Both the position numbers and the translations under genes were made by a program. From NCBI GenBank assembly GCA_026545225.1, contig CM048848.1, forward strand, positions 22,794,806 through 22,858,805: a stretch of DNA of 64,000 bases, written 5' to 3'. Source of the stretch: Cornus controversa. Taxonomy: Eukaryota; Streptophyta; Magnoliopsida; Cornales; Cornaceae. Of the stretch, positions 43,890 to 55,052 are shown piece by piece (within the stretch, counting starts at the first letter, position 1; each line of letters opens with the position of its first letter). Below the pieces are notes generated by a model that was not told the DNA's origin, did no database searches, and saw only the letters and a program-made list of their open reading frames with translations.

Positions 43890-46276
43890 ATCAATTTGCC
43901 AACAAAATTCATCATTAGATTTTACTTCTTTTTATATGGATATTTTGGACATAATCAAGTCACATTAGACCCGCAAGACCAAGAAAAAACCACATTCACA
44001 TGTCCATTCAGAACATTCGCTTATAGACGCATGCCCTTTGGCCTACATAATGCACCAGTGACTTTTCAATGGTGTATGATGTCTATTTTTTCAGACATGG
44101 TGGAGAAGTTCCTTGAAGTGTTCATGGATGAATTTTCAGTCTTCCGACCATCCTTTGATTCATGCCTTCATAATCTTACACTTACACTCAAGCGTTGCAA
44201 GGACACGAATCATATTCTTAGTTGAAAAAAGAGCCATTTCATAGGTCAAGAGGGAATTGTACTTGGGTACATTGTGTCTAAACGAGGTATAGAAGTTGAT
44301 AAAGACAAGGTGGAACTCATATATAAGCTTCCACCACCTTCATCGGTGAGGGAATTTGTTCATTCCTTGGCTATGCAGGTTTTTATCGCCATTTAATCAA
44401 GGGCTTTAGCAAGATATCTCAGCCCTTATGTCGACTTATTGAGAAGGGAACTTTTTTTTTACTTTGGTAAAGCGTGCCTTAAATCTTTTGAAACACTCTG
44501 CACACTTCAATCAACCGCTCCCATTCTACTTCCTTCAAATTGGGCTCTCCCATTTGAGGTTATGTGTGACGCATCTGATTTTTCTATGGGTGTTGTCTTA
44601 GGGTAACATGTTGACAAGTTGCCGCATGTTATTTACTATGCAAGTAAATCCCTTTTCTAAGCTTAAATGAATTATAAAACTACGGAAAAGGAATTGCTTG
44701 TAGTTGTTTATGCCTTGGACAAATTTAGATCTTATCTCTTAGGATCCATGGTCATTGTCTACTAAGACCATGCTACTCTTTAGCACTGATTGGGCAGATG
44801 GGATACTAAACCTCGGCTGATCCGATAGATACTCTTGTTTCAACAGTTTGATTTTGAGATTTAGTATAAAAAGGGTACTGAGAATGTGGTCGCCGACCAT
44901 TTGTCTCGAATTCTGGTTGAGTGCCATCACGATTGAATTTCAATTAGTGAATCCTTTCTAGATGAGCAACTGTTTGAAGTCACTCACGAGAAACTTCTCT
45001 GGTTTGCTGATATAATCAATTTCCTAGCAACTGAGAAGATCCCATCCTCTTGGTGCAAACAGGAAAATGATCGCTTCCATTTCCAAATACGTTCATATTT
45101 TTAGGACGATCATCATCTATTCAAGTATTGTCCCGACCAAATCATCCACCGATCTATGCCAGAGAGTGAGAGTCCTAGAATTCTTACTTTTTGCTATACA
45201 TTAGAATGTGAAGGTCATTTCAGTGCTCGGAAGACTGCTTCCAAAATTTTTCAATGTTATTTCTTCTGGCCAACCGTGCATCGAGATGTATAATTATTCT
45301 GCCTCTCGTGCGAGTGATGTCAGCTCCTTGGCCCTATGTCTCATAAAGATATGATGCCCTTGAACCCAATCTTAATTGTCGATATCTTCGATGTTTAGGG
45401 CATCGACTTTATGGGCCCATTTCCAAAATCCTCCAGTTTTGAGTTCATACTTGTGGTGGTGGATTATGTATCTAAATGGATGAGGCCTTGGTTACCAGAA
45501 CCATTGACCATGCAGTCATGGTTAAATTCATTCAAATGAACATCTTTAGTTCTTTTGGTACGTCTCGAGCCATCATCAGTGACGGGGGTAAACACTTTTG
45601 CAACCAGTTCCTACGAACCTTGCTACTCAAATACTCCATCACTCACAAGGTTGCTACACCTTACCACCCTCAAATGAGTGGCCAAGTAGAAGTATCTAAT
45701 AAGAAAATTAAGCACATTCTCAAAAAATTGTGCGCCCCGATCGCAAGGATTGGTGTGGGCGTACCGTACTCCTTATAAAACCTGATTGGCAAGTCACCGT
45801 ACCATCTTGTATATGGTAAGGCATGTCACTTATCAGTTGAGCTCGAGTACAAAGCCTTCTAGGCTATTAAGAAGTTTAATTTCGATATGAGATTGGCCAG
45901 CTCTAATCGAAAGCTTCAGTTGACTGAATTAGAGGAAATGAGGAATGACACGTACGAAAGCACGAAAAGCTATAAGGCCGAGACCAAGGTTTTCCATGAT
46001 CATCATATTCGTTCCAAATCATTCTATCCAGGCCAAAAAGTTTGGCTTTATAATTCTAGGTTTCACCCATTTCCCAAAAAACTTCACTCCCGATGTGACT
46101 GTCCTTTCATTATCAATTCTATTGCTCCCCATGAAGTAGTGGAACTAAATGATCCCAAGGACGGAACACTCTTTAAGGTTAAATGGCAAAGGATGAAACC
46201 TTGCACTGATAGTCAAATGCATATGGCATACATGTATATTGTCAAATTGAGGGATCCCATTTTTTTGGACCTATGA
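43890..46276 (+). pseudogene. RT (partial), RNase H and integrase of element C, heavily broken
   Basis: RT keeps motif A surroundings (FFLYGYFGHNQVTLDPQDQE), FAYRRMPFGLHNAPVTFQ and the YVDD-box region as FMDEFSVF, where the second Asp is Glu. RNase H has FEVMCDASDFSMGVVLG and TTEKELLVVVYALDKFR. Integrase has a degraded zinc region and then [21 protein letters not shown] and Glu 36 positions later in [12 protein letters not shown], so the D,D35E residues are present. The C-terminus (NSIAPHEVVELNDPKDGTLF) is close to the integrase tail fused to protease in B. More than ten stops and several frameshifts, including one between the first and second integrase Asp, make it inactive. Confidence 0.8.
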
Positions 46277-46469
46277 GTCATTTCATGTCTCACCGTAGAT
46301 AGTAAACTTGGCATTTTCGTAATCCTATCATGTTCCGTGTGACCCTTTGAATCCAAAAGGAATGTATCTAAATATTTTTGAATGTGTCTAAGTGTGAGAG
46401 GTGTGATTTTGAGGATTAAACACAATTTTTCCATACTTGGGACAATTTTGCAAAATCACAGCTATAGGG
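46277..46469 (+). other. Spacer after the C integrase
   Basis: Non-coding, about 190 bp, leading to the motif cluster. Nothing further recognised. Confidence 0.4.
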
Positions 46470-46598
46470 CACTTCGATGCATCAAAATCCCAACTTCGAT
46501 GCATCGATCTTTAAATGTCCCATTTCAATTCCAATTCCAGCACCTTTCGCACCTTATATTTCAATCCATCGACACTTTTATTTCAATGTATCGATTAA
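46470..46598 (+). promoter_or_regulatory. TCGATGCATCGA motif cluster before the C third ORF
   Basis: Four to five motifs: ACTTCGATGCATCAAAAT, ACTTCGATGCATCGATC (containing the perfect palindrome TCGATGCATCGA), TTTCAATCCATCGAC and TTTCAATGTATCGATT. They lie upstream of a TATA-like sequence (AAAATATGAA, about 46616) and a CT-rich leader (46625-46690), as in A and B but with a different centre. Confidence 0.55.
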
Positions 46599-46817
46599 CT
46601 GCATCCACAGTCACTTAAAATATGAACCCCCTCTCTTTTCCTCTCATTTTTTCCTCTCTCTCGTGACTCTCTCCTCTCCCTCTCATCCGAAGCCCTCAAA
46701 CACACATCCACCATCAAAATCATTCTGAGCATCATCCATTATCACCAAGTTTGAATCTTTGGAAGTGATTACATGTTTGGACAATCACCTTTGAGGCTCC
46801 ACTCTGAACAATGAAAG

Positions 46818-47003
46818 GTAAGAGCTTTGGTTGACCCTTTTTGCTTAGCATTTGTGAAGTTGGGGAGTGTGGGTTCTGTATTCATTTTGGATTTTTGGAG
46901 GAAGTTTGGGGGATTATTGCATTTGTTTGATTTTATTGGAGTCTTGAGACATCATTGCTGGAAGAATTGAGGGTGAGTTGGTTTTTGTAAGTGATTTGTG
47001 AAG
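46818..47003 (+). other. Predicted leader intron before the C third ORF
   Basis: Donor AATGAAAG|GTAAGAG at 46818 is strong. The acceptor is less clear; TTTGTGAAG ending at 47003, next to the start of the coding resemblance, is a candidate. Confidence 0.4.
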
Positions 47004-47943
47004 CAAGGAAGAGGATGCCGAGCACATTGCACATCAAGTGCTTGAGAAAAATTCTAGAAATATTTTTGAGCAAAGATGGTCTAAAACAAAGTTCCTACGG
47101 GCCGAATCTAAGACGTACCGCGTGTTAAATAGAAGAACCAAGGGATTATGCTCAAATACCTTATTAGAGAGGCAAACTTTGTGGATGATTCGTATGCCCA
47201 ATGGACATTGGCAGCATTACAGAATCTTCACCATTTGACTCTTTTCACAGTAATTACAGATATAGCTTACCCGAGGCTCGTGGAGGTATTTTTCATAAAC
47301 CTCCACTATGATTGCAATAAGCCAGATATTTTGAGGATGAGCATGGATGGCACGCCTCTTGCCATCTCTGTTGACACCATTGTTGAGCTTACCGGGTGCC
47401 CACATATGCAACCCGATGACATTGCCCTTGGTGAGGATCATTTCCTCTGTCGAGAGCTTCCTCATAATCTTACGTCACTATGGGTCCACCGTCATGCTTT
47501 CTAGTGTAGAATTGGTAGAAGATTGGTGGCTCATATGACTGCTTTGCCACGGGTAGCACCCGAGATGGAGGCTAGTAAGAGTGATGCAGAGGTCCCCAAG
47601 GATGACATGGAGATGGATGTCTAAGCTGAGGAGGACACTTATGAGGAGCTCAAGGTTGATATGATGGGCATGGGAGGAGTTGATTCGGACTACCTTACCA
47701 TGGGCTATACCTATTTAGCTGTGAATTTGGCCCAACTATAGATGGAGTTTACTGAGCACAGTCGTGTGACTGCTGAGCATCGTCGATAAACCGACGAGCA
47801 CTTGGACGCCCTTAGTGCTAGCATTCACATTGTTATGGACAGTCAGTAGTGCATTGAGTAGCTGCTTAGGGTTATCCTTGCTTCTCGGGGTGCTTATACT
47901 TCTACTGCACCACCGCCACCGCCACCGCTGCCTCAGCCTTAGC
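47004..47943 (+). pseudogene. Third ORF of element C, plant-mobile-domain-like, broken
   Basis: The first part reads KEEDAEHIAHQVLEKNSRN and FEQRWSKTKFLRAESKTY, then a frameshift near 47150 leads to ANFVDDSYAQWTLAALQNL, DIAYPRLVEVFFINLHYD and SMDGTPLAISVDTIVELTGC. The AYPRLV..FF..L and MDGT landmarks align with the A and B proteins. Further on come an acidic hinge, DSDYLTMGYTYLAVNLAQL, and a Pro-rich end (STAPPPPPPLPQP) like that of B. The part equivalent to HLWFLD...HWLSFP is missing, so an internal deletion of about 100 codons is likely. Several stops are present and the start codon is unclear. Confidence 0.65.
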
Positions 47944-48494
47944 CCCATTTTTCTATTTTGTTACTATTTTTATTTAAGTTTATATATTTTCTCGTCTTTA
48001 TAGTCATAGGTCTGTATGGTGCCATGTAGGCACTTTTTTGTTGCTTTTAAAGCATGTTTTTGTGTATTCCATAAATTCCATCACTTGTATTGACAAATGT
48101 TTGAATTAATGGAATATTTGCACTTTCTTTTCCTTGTTTGTGCATATTTGTTTTCTATCATTATGTTTCTTTTCTTTTATTGCATTTGTCACCATGTGTA
48201 TGTTATGCTGGTATGTAGTTGTCCTTGTGCAAGTTTTGATTGCCCCACTTGTTCAACATGAACCCGTGTACCCACTACCCTTACACGATTGATGTTTTAG
48301 CTTTTTGAGACCCATCAACCAGCTGGTAACATTGTTCTAACTCTTCTTAGTTCCTAGTTCAAACATTGAGGATAATGTTTAATTTAAGTTTGGAGTAAGG
48401 TACATGTATGTATGTATAAAATGGTTGCTTTTTTTTTTTTTGCACATATTGTATCTTTATTTCATGTTTGCCATGATATCCTTCTCTTGAGGAT
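47944..48494 (+). other. 3' non-coding region of element C, shortened
   Basis: T-rich sequence with CATTGAGGATAATGT and a decayed internal polypurine tract AAGTTTGGAGTAA at 48386-48398. About 100 bp later the sequence resembles the middle of a B-type LTR, so the terminal tract and the LTR start appear deleted. Confidence 0.5.
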
Positions 48495-49076
48495 GTGATA
48501 CCCTGAGTGTCATCGATAGTTCCATGAGGACTACAAGTGATGGCTTGGTACTAGTTTTCATTTTAACATACATAGCTAGATTTACATAGTCCATGCTAAG
48601 AGATGGTAAATTAGCTACACTTAGTTCATTAGGTATTTAGGTAAGTAGGTAGATAGGGAATTTACATGTATCGAAGATGGACTGTAGTATTTTAAGGTGT
48701 ATGTATCCTCTTGATAGTAGCATTGTAGGCCACGAGCCAAATGCACTATTTAGTACACAATTGCATGAATTCCCCCAATTAATATAAGTTTGACATACTA
48801 AGAGGCTAGTGGTGAAGTTTCAACCCTAGTCCATTACTTTTCTCTCAAATTTTGCATTTTAATTATCATTTATGTTTTTAAAATAGAGTAAACAAACAAC
48901 CCAAAACCTTGTTTGTGAATTAAATGAGAAGCAACCTTTGACTTTTAGCATGTTATTCCTAGGTAGTCTCTGTGGGACCGACACCCTCAACTCAGAACCC
49001 TATCCTTCAAGGATTCTTTCTATTACGAGTGGAAAATATAAATATAAATTTGATAAACAGCGAAAGAGCCACATCA
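48495..49076 (+). repeat. 3' LTR remnant of element C
   Basis: It resembles the last 600 bp of the B LTR: a CATGCTAAGAGATGGTA to GGTAAGTAGGTAGATAG segment, GAGGCTAGTGGTGAAGTTTC, TGTGGGACCGACACCC, and terminal GCCACATCA. The left edge is uncertain. Confidence 0.65.
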
Positions 49077-49295
49077 GGAGGCATGTAAGGATTGCCAGGA
49101 GGCATGTCAGGATTGTCAAATACCTAATAAGGTAATTAATGTTAATAAGGGAGGCATGTAAGGATTGTTAGGAGGCATGTCAGGCTTGCCAAATACCTAA
49201 TAAGGTATCAAATGTTAATTATGGAGGCATGTAAGGATTGTCAGGAGGCATGTCAGGATTGCCAAATACCTAATAAGGTATTAGTAAGTACGGGA
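49077..49295. repeat. Minisatellite, three copies of 73 bp
   Basis: Copies begin at 49077, 49150 and 49223, each with GGAGGCATGTAAGGATTG, GGAGGCATGTCAGG and CCAAATACCTAATAAGGTA. The array starts exactly at the end of the C LTR. Confidence 0.9.
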
Positions 49296-49335
49296 ATAGG
49301 CATGTCATGATTGCCTCATATAAATAGGGTATACA

Positions 49336-49745
49336 TTTATTTTTGGGAATGTTGAGGTTGTCAATTTTATAAATATTTATTTTCGGGCCTGTTGGGATTG
49401 CCAATTTTACAAATATTTATTTTCAGGCATGTTGAGATTGCCAATTTTACAAATATTTATTTTTAGGCATTTTGGGATTGCCAATTTTAAAAATATTTAT
49501 TTTCTGGCATGTTGGGATCGCCAATTTTACAAATATTTATTTTCGGGCATGTTGGGATTGCCAATGTTACAATATTATTTTCAGGCGGGATTGCCAATTT
49601 TACAAATATTTATTTTCGTGCATGTTGGGATTTCCAATTTTACAAATATTTATTTTTGGGCATATTGGGATTTTCAATTTTACAAATATTTGTTTACAGA
49701 AATACTGAGATTGCAAATTTTACAAATAGGGTACACATTTATTTT
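49336..49745. repeat. Minisatellite, about ten copies of 40 bp
   Basis: Consensus parts are TATTTATTTTCGGGCATGTT and GGGATTGCCAATTTTACAAA; the period is exactly 40 bp over most of the array, with a shorter copy near 49570. The GGCATGT..GGATTGCCAA core is shared with the 73-bp unit, so the two arrays are related. The high-phase open frames over this region (49429-49764) are a product of the repeat, not a gene. Confidence 0.9.
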
Positions 49746-50062
49746 TGGCAAAGATGATAGATAAAATGAAAATTGGCCAAAATCGGGTCCGATCTCTATA
49801 ACCACTATGATTTGTTTGAGCTCATGTCTTGGTTAATTAAGTGAAAATTAATAATTGTGAACCAAGAGGTTAACTAATTAACAAAGTTAAGGTAGAGGAA
49901 ATAGTTATGTAGTGGAACTTGTGTGCAATTTAGATTAACGATAATAAGTAATGAGATATTACTTATTTATCATAGTATTGGTTTATAAATCTAATATTGA
50001 GTTACACATACAGTAGGATAAATTACACTTACCTCCCCTATGAATAGGTTAAATAACAGAGA
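49746..50062. other. Unassigned spacer
   Basis: Contains GGCCAAAAT...CGATCTCTATAACC at about 49775-49802, which resembles the start of the D LTR (GGCCAAAATTGCTCACGATC at 53580-53599); otherwise nothing recognised. Confidence 0.35.
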
Positions 50063-50632
50063 TGTCACATCCCGATTTCCAAATTCTCAAAGGAGGAATA
50101 AGAACTAGGGTTGTGAGTTAGACATTGCCTCAATACCTCACCATTAAATCCAATGCTCCATCCATACTCATTATAATAACGGAAGCTTCCCCATACATAT
50201 ATAAACATATATTTGTAAGTATAATCAATGACTCACCTTAATGGGCCCCACACTATATATTCAACCCAAATGAACTCAGAATGAACAACTAAGCGTTTAC
50301 CCATATGATTAATTCTAATAGGAATTACGATTCAGCACATCTATGATTTAGCGCACAATCTGCGAACATCCATTATTATTCCGAATACAACCACAATGTA
50401 TAGAAAATTATAACCATAACATACATCATCATCGAATCTTATCCAAAAATAATGAGGAAGGGATATTTTCTGTTGTGGAAGCGTGGTTCATCGAAAATAA
50501 TCGAACACCTTGATGTATAAAAGATTATGTAAACATTTTTTTTTCTCTTGAAGACAAATATGATTATATGAGAATACGATATATTTATAGGACAGTCTCT
50601 CATAAGTCTACTTTTCCTTTCCTTATATGCAA
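50063..50632 (-). repeat. Possible LTR remnant of another chromovirus
   Basis: It begins TGTCACATCCCGATTTCC, the usual inverse of a chromovirus LTR end, and has a TATTTATAGGACAG promoter-like string near 50583. No partner LTR is in the window. D is inserted at its right side after TGCAA. Confidence 0.4.
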
Positions 50633-51147
50633 TGTCACGCCCCAGAACCCGGACCGCCGAAACTCCTCCGGACCGACCCCAAATTCCGAGTGTGAACCCG
50701 TTCAATCAACCCTGTGAACCCTTAACCATAGTTACACACATGCATTAGTATCAAGGTTTGATACCATGCTATAATGTCCCGATATGTAACTCTCGGAGAA
50801 CTGGAGGTTAAACTGTCTATTTAGCCCAATAGACCCTCATTACCCTCATTTATCGCAGAAGCTTAACTCAATTCTTGCATATAAATGCATGCAAATCCAT
50901 CTTTACCAATCCCCATAGGCCCTACATCGAATCATACACCATAGTGAACATTTACTTGTCCACTCATTTGAGAATCACTCACTTTCGAGCCTCAAGATTT
51001 TTTGTGTTTGGAATCTGAAACTGAGGCTTATACCATTAGATAGAAAATCCAAAAATACTCAATTTTAAAAAAAGCCATACTCAATTCCGATCTAAAATGA
51101 AAAAACTACATCGAAATGAAGTTTTGAAAAAAGTTGTGAATAGTAAT

Positions 51148-51372
51148 TTCGATTGATCGAGATGAAATCTCGATTGATCGAAATTCTAACGAGATTTTCA
51201 CCCTCTCGGGACCCCAGACCTGCAATATTTCGATTGATCGAGATGGGGGTTTCGATTGATCGAAATTCCTCCTACCTAGACTCTAAAAATCACCATAAAT
51301 CATCACCCTTTCGATCAATCGAAATGGGGGTTTCGATTGATCGAAATAGGCATCTCGATTGATCGAAATGCA
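51148..51372 (-). promoter_or_regulatory. TTTCGATTGATCGAAAT motif cluster in the D 3' LTR
   Basis: About seven motifs such as TTTCGATTGATCGAGATG and TCTCGATTGATCGAAAT, upstream (element strand) of the presumed U3/R border. The 5' LTR has the same cluster at 59038-59265. The core equals that of element B although D belongs to another lineage. Confidence 0.6.
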
Positions 51373-52109
51373 CCTCCCGGGACTTCCAACAACCCTATAC
51401 ATGAACCACATGAAGCCCAATCAATATCCTATCAACCTAGAACCCCTCATACATGATTAAAAACATAATGAAAGGTTCCAACATCAATCTCACTCTCAAG
51501 ATCACATCCAAAATTAAATTCATACACCAAAATTGAATCATTCTCTTTCACAAACGCCATCCATCCATGGGCATTACATAAATTAAACCATTCTCTTTTC
51601 ACACCCAACAAGTTTATAATTCAATACATACATCAAGAGTATATATGTCCAAAGTACAACCACGACTAAAAAGAAAGTCACATGCCACAAGCCAGCATGG
51701 ATATCCACAAAAATACACAAATCCAAAAGATAGCAAAGGGCTACTAGAATTCCACTTGGACACTTATGTCCCATCCGTCATCGGTGCTTTATCTATAAAA
51801 TATTTAGAATAAAGGGGTGAGCACTACTGCGGCTCAGTAGAGATACCCCAACCCACCTAAGTGCCGACCCGACACGACCTACATGGATGCATGTCACAAC
51901 ATTTCACGTATCATTCAACATACATCATGTTCACTCACAACAATGCATATATATATAGGGATGCATTAAACACATAACATACTTCATAATTCAAATGAAG
52001 GCAAGAATCATACACTTGTCTCTCTCTCGGACTCAACCCGACATCCCAACATGATCCTTGATCGAATCATGAAACCGAGACACTTTTCCACACCATTCCA
52101 ATTCCGCCA

Positions 52110-52370
52110 CCGAGTATTTACCTACTCCAAGGTGGATAGACCACCGTCACCGAGTATTTACCTACTCCAAGGTGACTTGGCCCCACTTCTTTTAATTCTC
52201 ATTGAGTATTTACCTACTCCAAGGTGAGAAACCACAATCACCGAGTATTTACCTACTCCAAGGCGATTGGGCAACCTTTTTTTTTTTGAATCTCCACTGA
52301 GTATTTACCTACTCCAAGGTGAGCAAACCACTGTCACCGACTATTTACCCACTCCAAGGTGACGTAACCA
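52110..52370 (-). repeat. Minisatellite in the D 3' LTR
   Basis: Six copies of about 45-55 bp around CCGAGTATTTACCTACTCCAAGGTG. It is inverse-equivalent to the LARD minisatellite at 3541-3805. Confidence 0.85.
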
Positions 52371-53604
52371 CACCAACGCCCTCTCTGAGTATTGACCTAC
52401 TCTAGGCAATTCAACCATACTTCCCCATTTCCTCACAACGGCCCCAATATATGCATTTCGAACATATAAACATCAAGCATTTAAATTCATGCCTCACAAT
52501 GCACATGCTAATAGATAAAACACGTAGCATGCATTTCATCTCCACTACACCACACATATATTTACCTATACATGCAAAACCTAGCATAATATCCACATAT
52601 GCTCACAAAACTTAACTTAAGCACATTTTAATGATGCTTCACAAATGCACACATTTTCTATACAAATATAGCATGCATTTAACTCACTTACAACATATAG
52701 CACATATATGTCTAACATTGCACATAATTACACATGTACACCACATTAAGCACATAAGCATATATGCTCTCATTCTCCCACATTTTCATGCATTTGTCTC
52801 TCACATCATGCAAACTAGGAGATACACATCTATTGCATATAAGAGACTCAAGAGAAGAATAAAAACACCTTATCCCACCCCTCTTACATCTCTAAAACAT
52901 GCAATACACATCCTTAACTCTCACCACTTCACCCAAAACCCTAGAATCGACAAGTAGATGAGAAAGAACACCCCTACCTCGAAAATGAAGGCATTCCAAG
53001 CACTTCTCAAAATTCCAGCAACGTCAAACTTACCAAACCGTAACTTTGATTGGTTCAAAGGGAAGCCCTAGCCGTCCCCTACGTATCTCCCTTCTTCGGC
53101 GGAACTTGAATCACACCCGAAGACCTCCAAAATTTAGAGAGAAGGAAGAGAGAAGAAGTGGGAGTAATATAGAGAGAGAAGCAGCCGTGAGATATGAAAT
53201 ATCTTTGCAGATTTTGACCATTTAAGGTCCCTAGGTCACGAAAAGACCAAAATACCCCTAGGCCACTTAACGCACCTTCCCGGACTCCTTTTTCGATTCT
53301 GAAAACTCCTAAGGTGTCGAAATCACTTCCTCTACTCTCTAAACATTTCATCTCAGCCATTCTCAAAAATAAATATTTTCAAAAATTTTCTGGATTTCCG
53401 GGCCCACTTAAGTCGCATCCCGGTCCCCGATTTGACCAAAAAGTCAAACTTCTCCAAATCTCCCGAAAACTTTCCAAAACCTTAAAAACACTTTCCAAAC
53501 ATATTTCCCACACTCAAAACATGTTAAACACCACTCAAAATACATTTATGGCAATTATAATGCAAAAAATGCAAAACTGGCCAAAATTGCTCACGATCTC
53601 TACA

Positions 53605-53620
53605 ACCTCCCCACTTTAAG
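53605..53620 (-). other. Polypurine tract of chromovirus D
   Basis: The element strand reads CTTAAAGTGGGGAGGT next to the 3' LTR start TGTAGAG. Confidence 0.8.
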
Positions 53621-53666
53621 GGAATTTCATCCCCAAAATTAGAAACATACTTCAAGTAGAAAACAA

Positions 53667-55052
53667 CTAGGGGTATTTTGAGCGGACTTCTTTCTCTCGC
53701 TCCCACGTAGCCTCCTCAACTCCGTGATGCCTCCAAAGGACTTTAACCAATGGAATAGTCTTGCCCCGAAGCACTTGCTCCCTAACATCCAAAACCTGTA
53801 CTGGTCTTTCCTCGTAGGACATGTCCTCCTTCACCTCAAGATCTGTCCAATCTAACATATGTGAAGGATTCGGCTCATACTTTCTCAACATCGAAACGTG
53901 AAAAGCATTGTGCACACTTGACAATTGCGGTGGCAATGCCAAGCGATATGCAACCTCACCCACACGATCCAATATCTCGAATGGATCGATAAACCATGGG
54001 GCTAGCTTTCCGCTACGCCCAAACCTCATTAAACCCAATCATGGTGAGACCTTGAAGAAGACATGGTCTCCCACCACAAATGCTAAAGGCCTCCGCCTTT
54101 TGTCAGCATAGCTTTTCTGCCGACTCTGAGTCATAAGCAAACGCTGCCGTATAATCTTAATCTTTTCTCTAGTCTCTCTGACTATATCTGGCCCCAAAGC
54201 CACTGTCTCACCAACCTCTGCCCAACAAACTGGTGACCTACAAGGTCTACCGTACAAGGCCTCAAATGGAGCCATCTCAATACTAGCTTGGTAGTTATTA
54301 TTGTATGCAAACTCCACTAATAGAAGGTGATCCTCCCAACTGCCTCAAAAATCAAGTGCACATGCTCTAAGCATATCCTCTAAAATCTGTATAGTACGCT
54401 CCGACTGACCATCTGTCTAAGGGTGAAAAGCCATACTGAAATGGAGGTCCGTATCAAGTGCAGCCTGAAAACTCTACCAAAACCGTGACGTGAATCTCGG
54501 ATCTCTATCAGACACAATGGAAACTGGCACTCCGTGCAGTCTCACAATCTGATCAATATACAACCGACTAAGAGTATCCACATCATCTGTCACTCGAATA
54601 GGGAGAAAATGAGCCACCTTGGTCAACCTATCCACAATGACCCAAACTGCATCATGACTCTTCTTCGTATTAGGTAAACCCATCACAAAGTCCATAGTGA
54701 TGTGTTCCCACTTCCACATAGCTACCGGTAAAGGCTGTAACAAACCTGCCAGTCTCTGATGCTCAGCCTTCACTTGTTGACAAGTGAGGCACCTCGCCAT
54801 AAACCATGCGACGTCCTTTTTCATGCCCTTCCACCAATATTGTCTACAAATGTTGTGGTACATCTTGGTACCACCGGGATATACTACAAGTCTGGAGCTA
54901 TGAAACTCCCTTAGGACCTCATCCCTACAAGCCAATGGGACCACCATTCTACCTCTGAACCTCAGACCTCCATCTGAATGGATAACCCAATCCTCCACTA
55001 CCTCGTCAACCGTAATCTGAGTGCGAATGCTCTCTAACTCTGTGTCATGCCT
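53667..55052 (-). pseudogene. Integrase with chromodomain, chromovirus D (broken)
   Basis: The zinc region has [18 protein letters not shown] and [12 protein letters not shown]; the second His of HHCC is Tyr. Core: [31 protein letters not shown] and TDGQSERTIQILEDML provide Asp, Asp and Glu. After GPF-type sequences (PFEILDRVGEVAYRLALPPQ and SVHNAFHVSMLRKYEP), the C-terminus is a chromodomain: YEERPVQVLDVREQVLRGKT, then KVLWRHHGVEEATWERE. Chromodomains of this group are thought to direct integration to heterochromatin. Stops near 54470, 54425, 54350 and 54038 interrupt it. Confidence 0.85.

Larger units (their letters stand above)
43890..49076 (+). mobile_element. Athila-type Ty3/gypsy element C, 5'-truncated
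   Basis: Begins abruptly inside RT and runs through RNase H, integrase, a motif cluster, a leader with splice donor, a third ORF, the 3' non-coding region and the end of the 3' LTR (GCCACATCA at 49076). 5' LTR, gag, protease and the first half of RT are missing. It is the only place in the window with Athila-type RT and RNase H remnants. Confidence 0.8.
50633..53604 (-). repeat. 3' LTR of chromovirus D (2972 bp)
   Basis: In plus coordinates from TGTCACGCCCC to GATCTCTACA. It contains a TTTCGATTGATCGAAAT motif cluster (51148-51372), the TCTATCTAAT promoter-like box (near 51035) and the ACCGAGTATTTACCTACTCC minisatellite (52110-52370). Confidence 0.9.

Noticed and set aside
49429-49764. Repeat protein from open frames in all three phases
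   Set aside because: The 40-bp unit happens to lack stops, and phase rotates between copies, so there is no coding selection.
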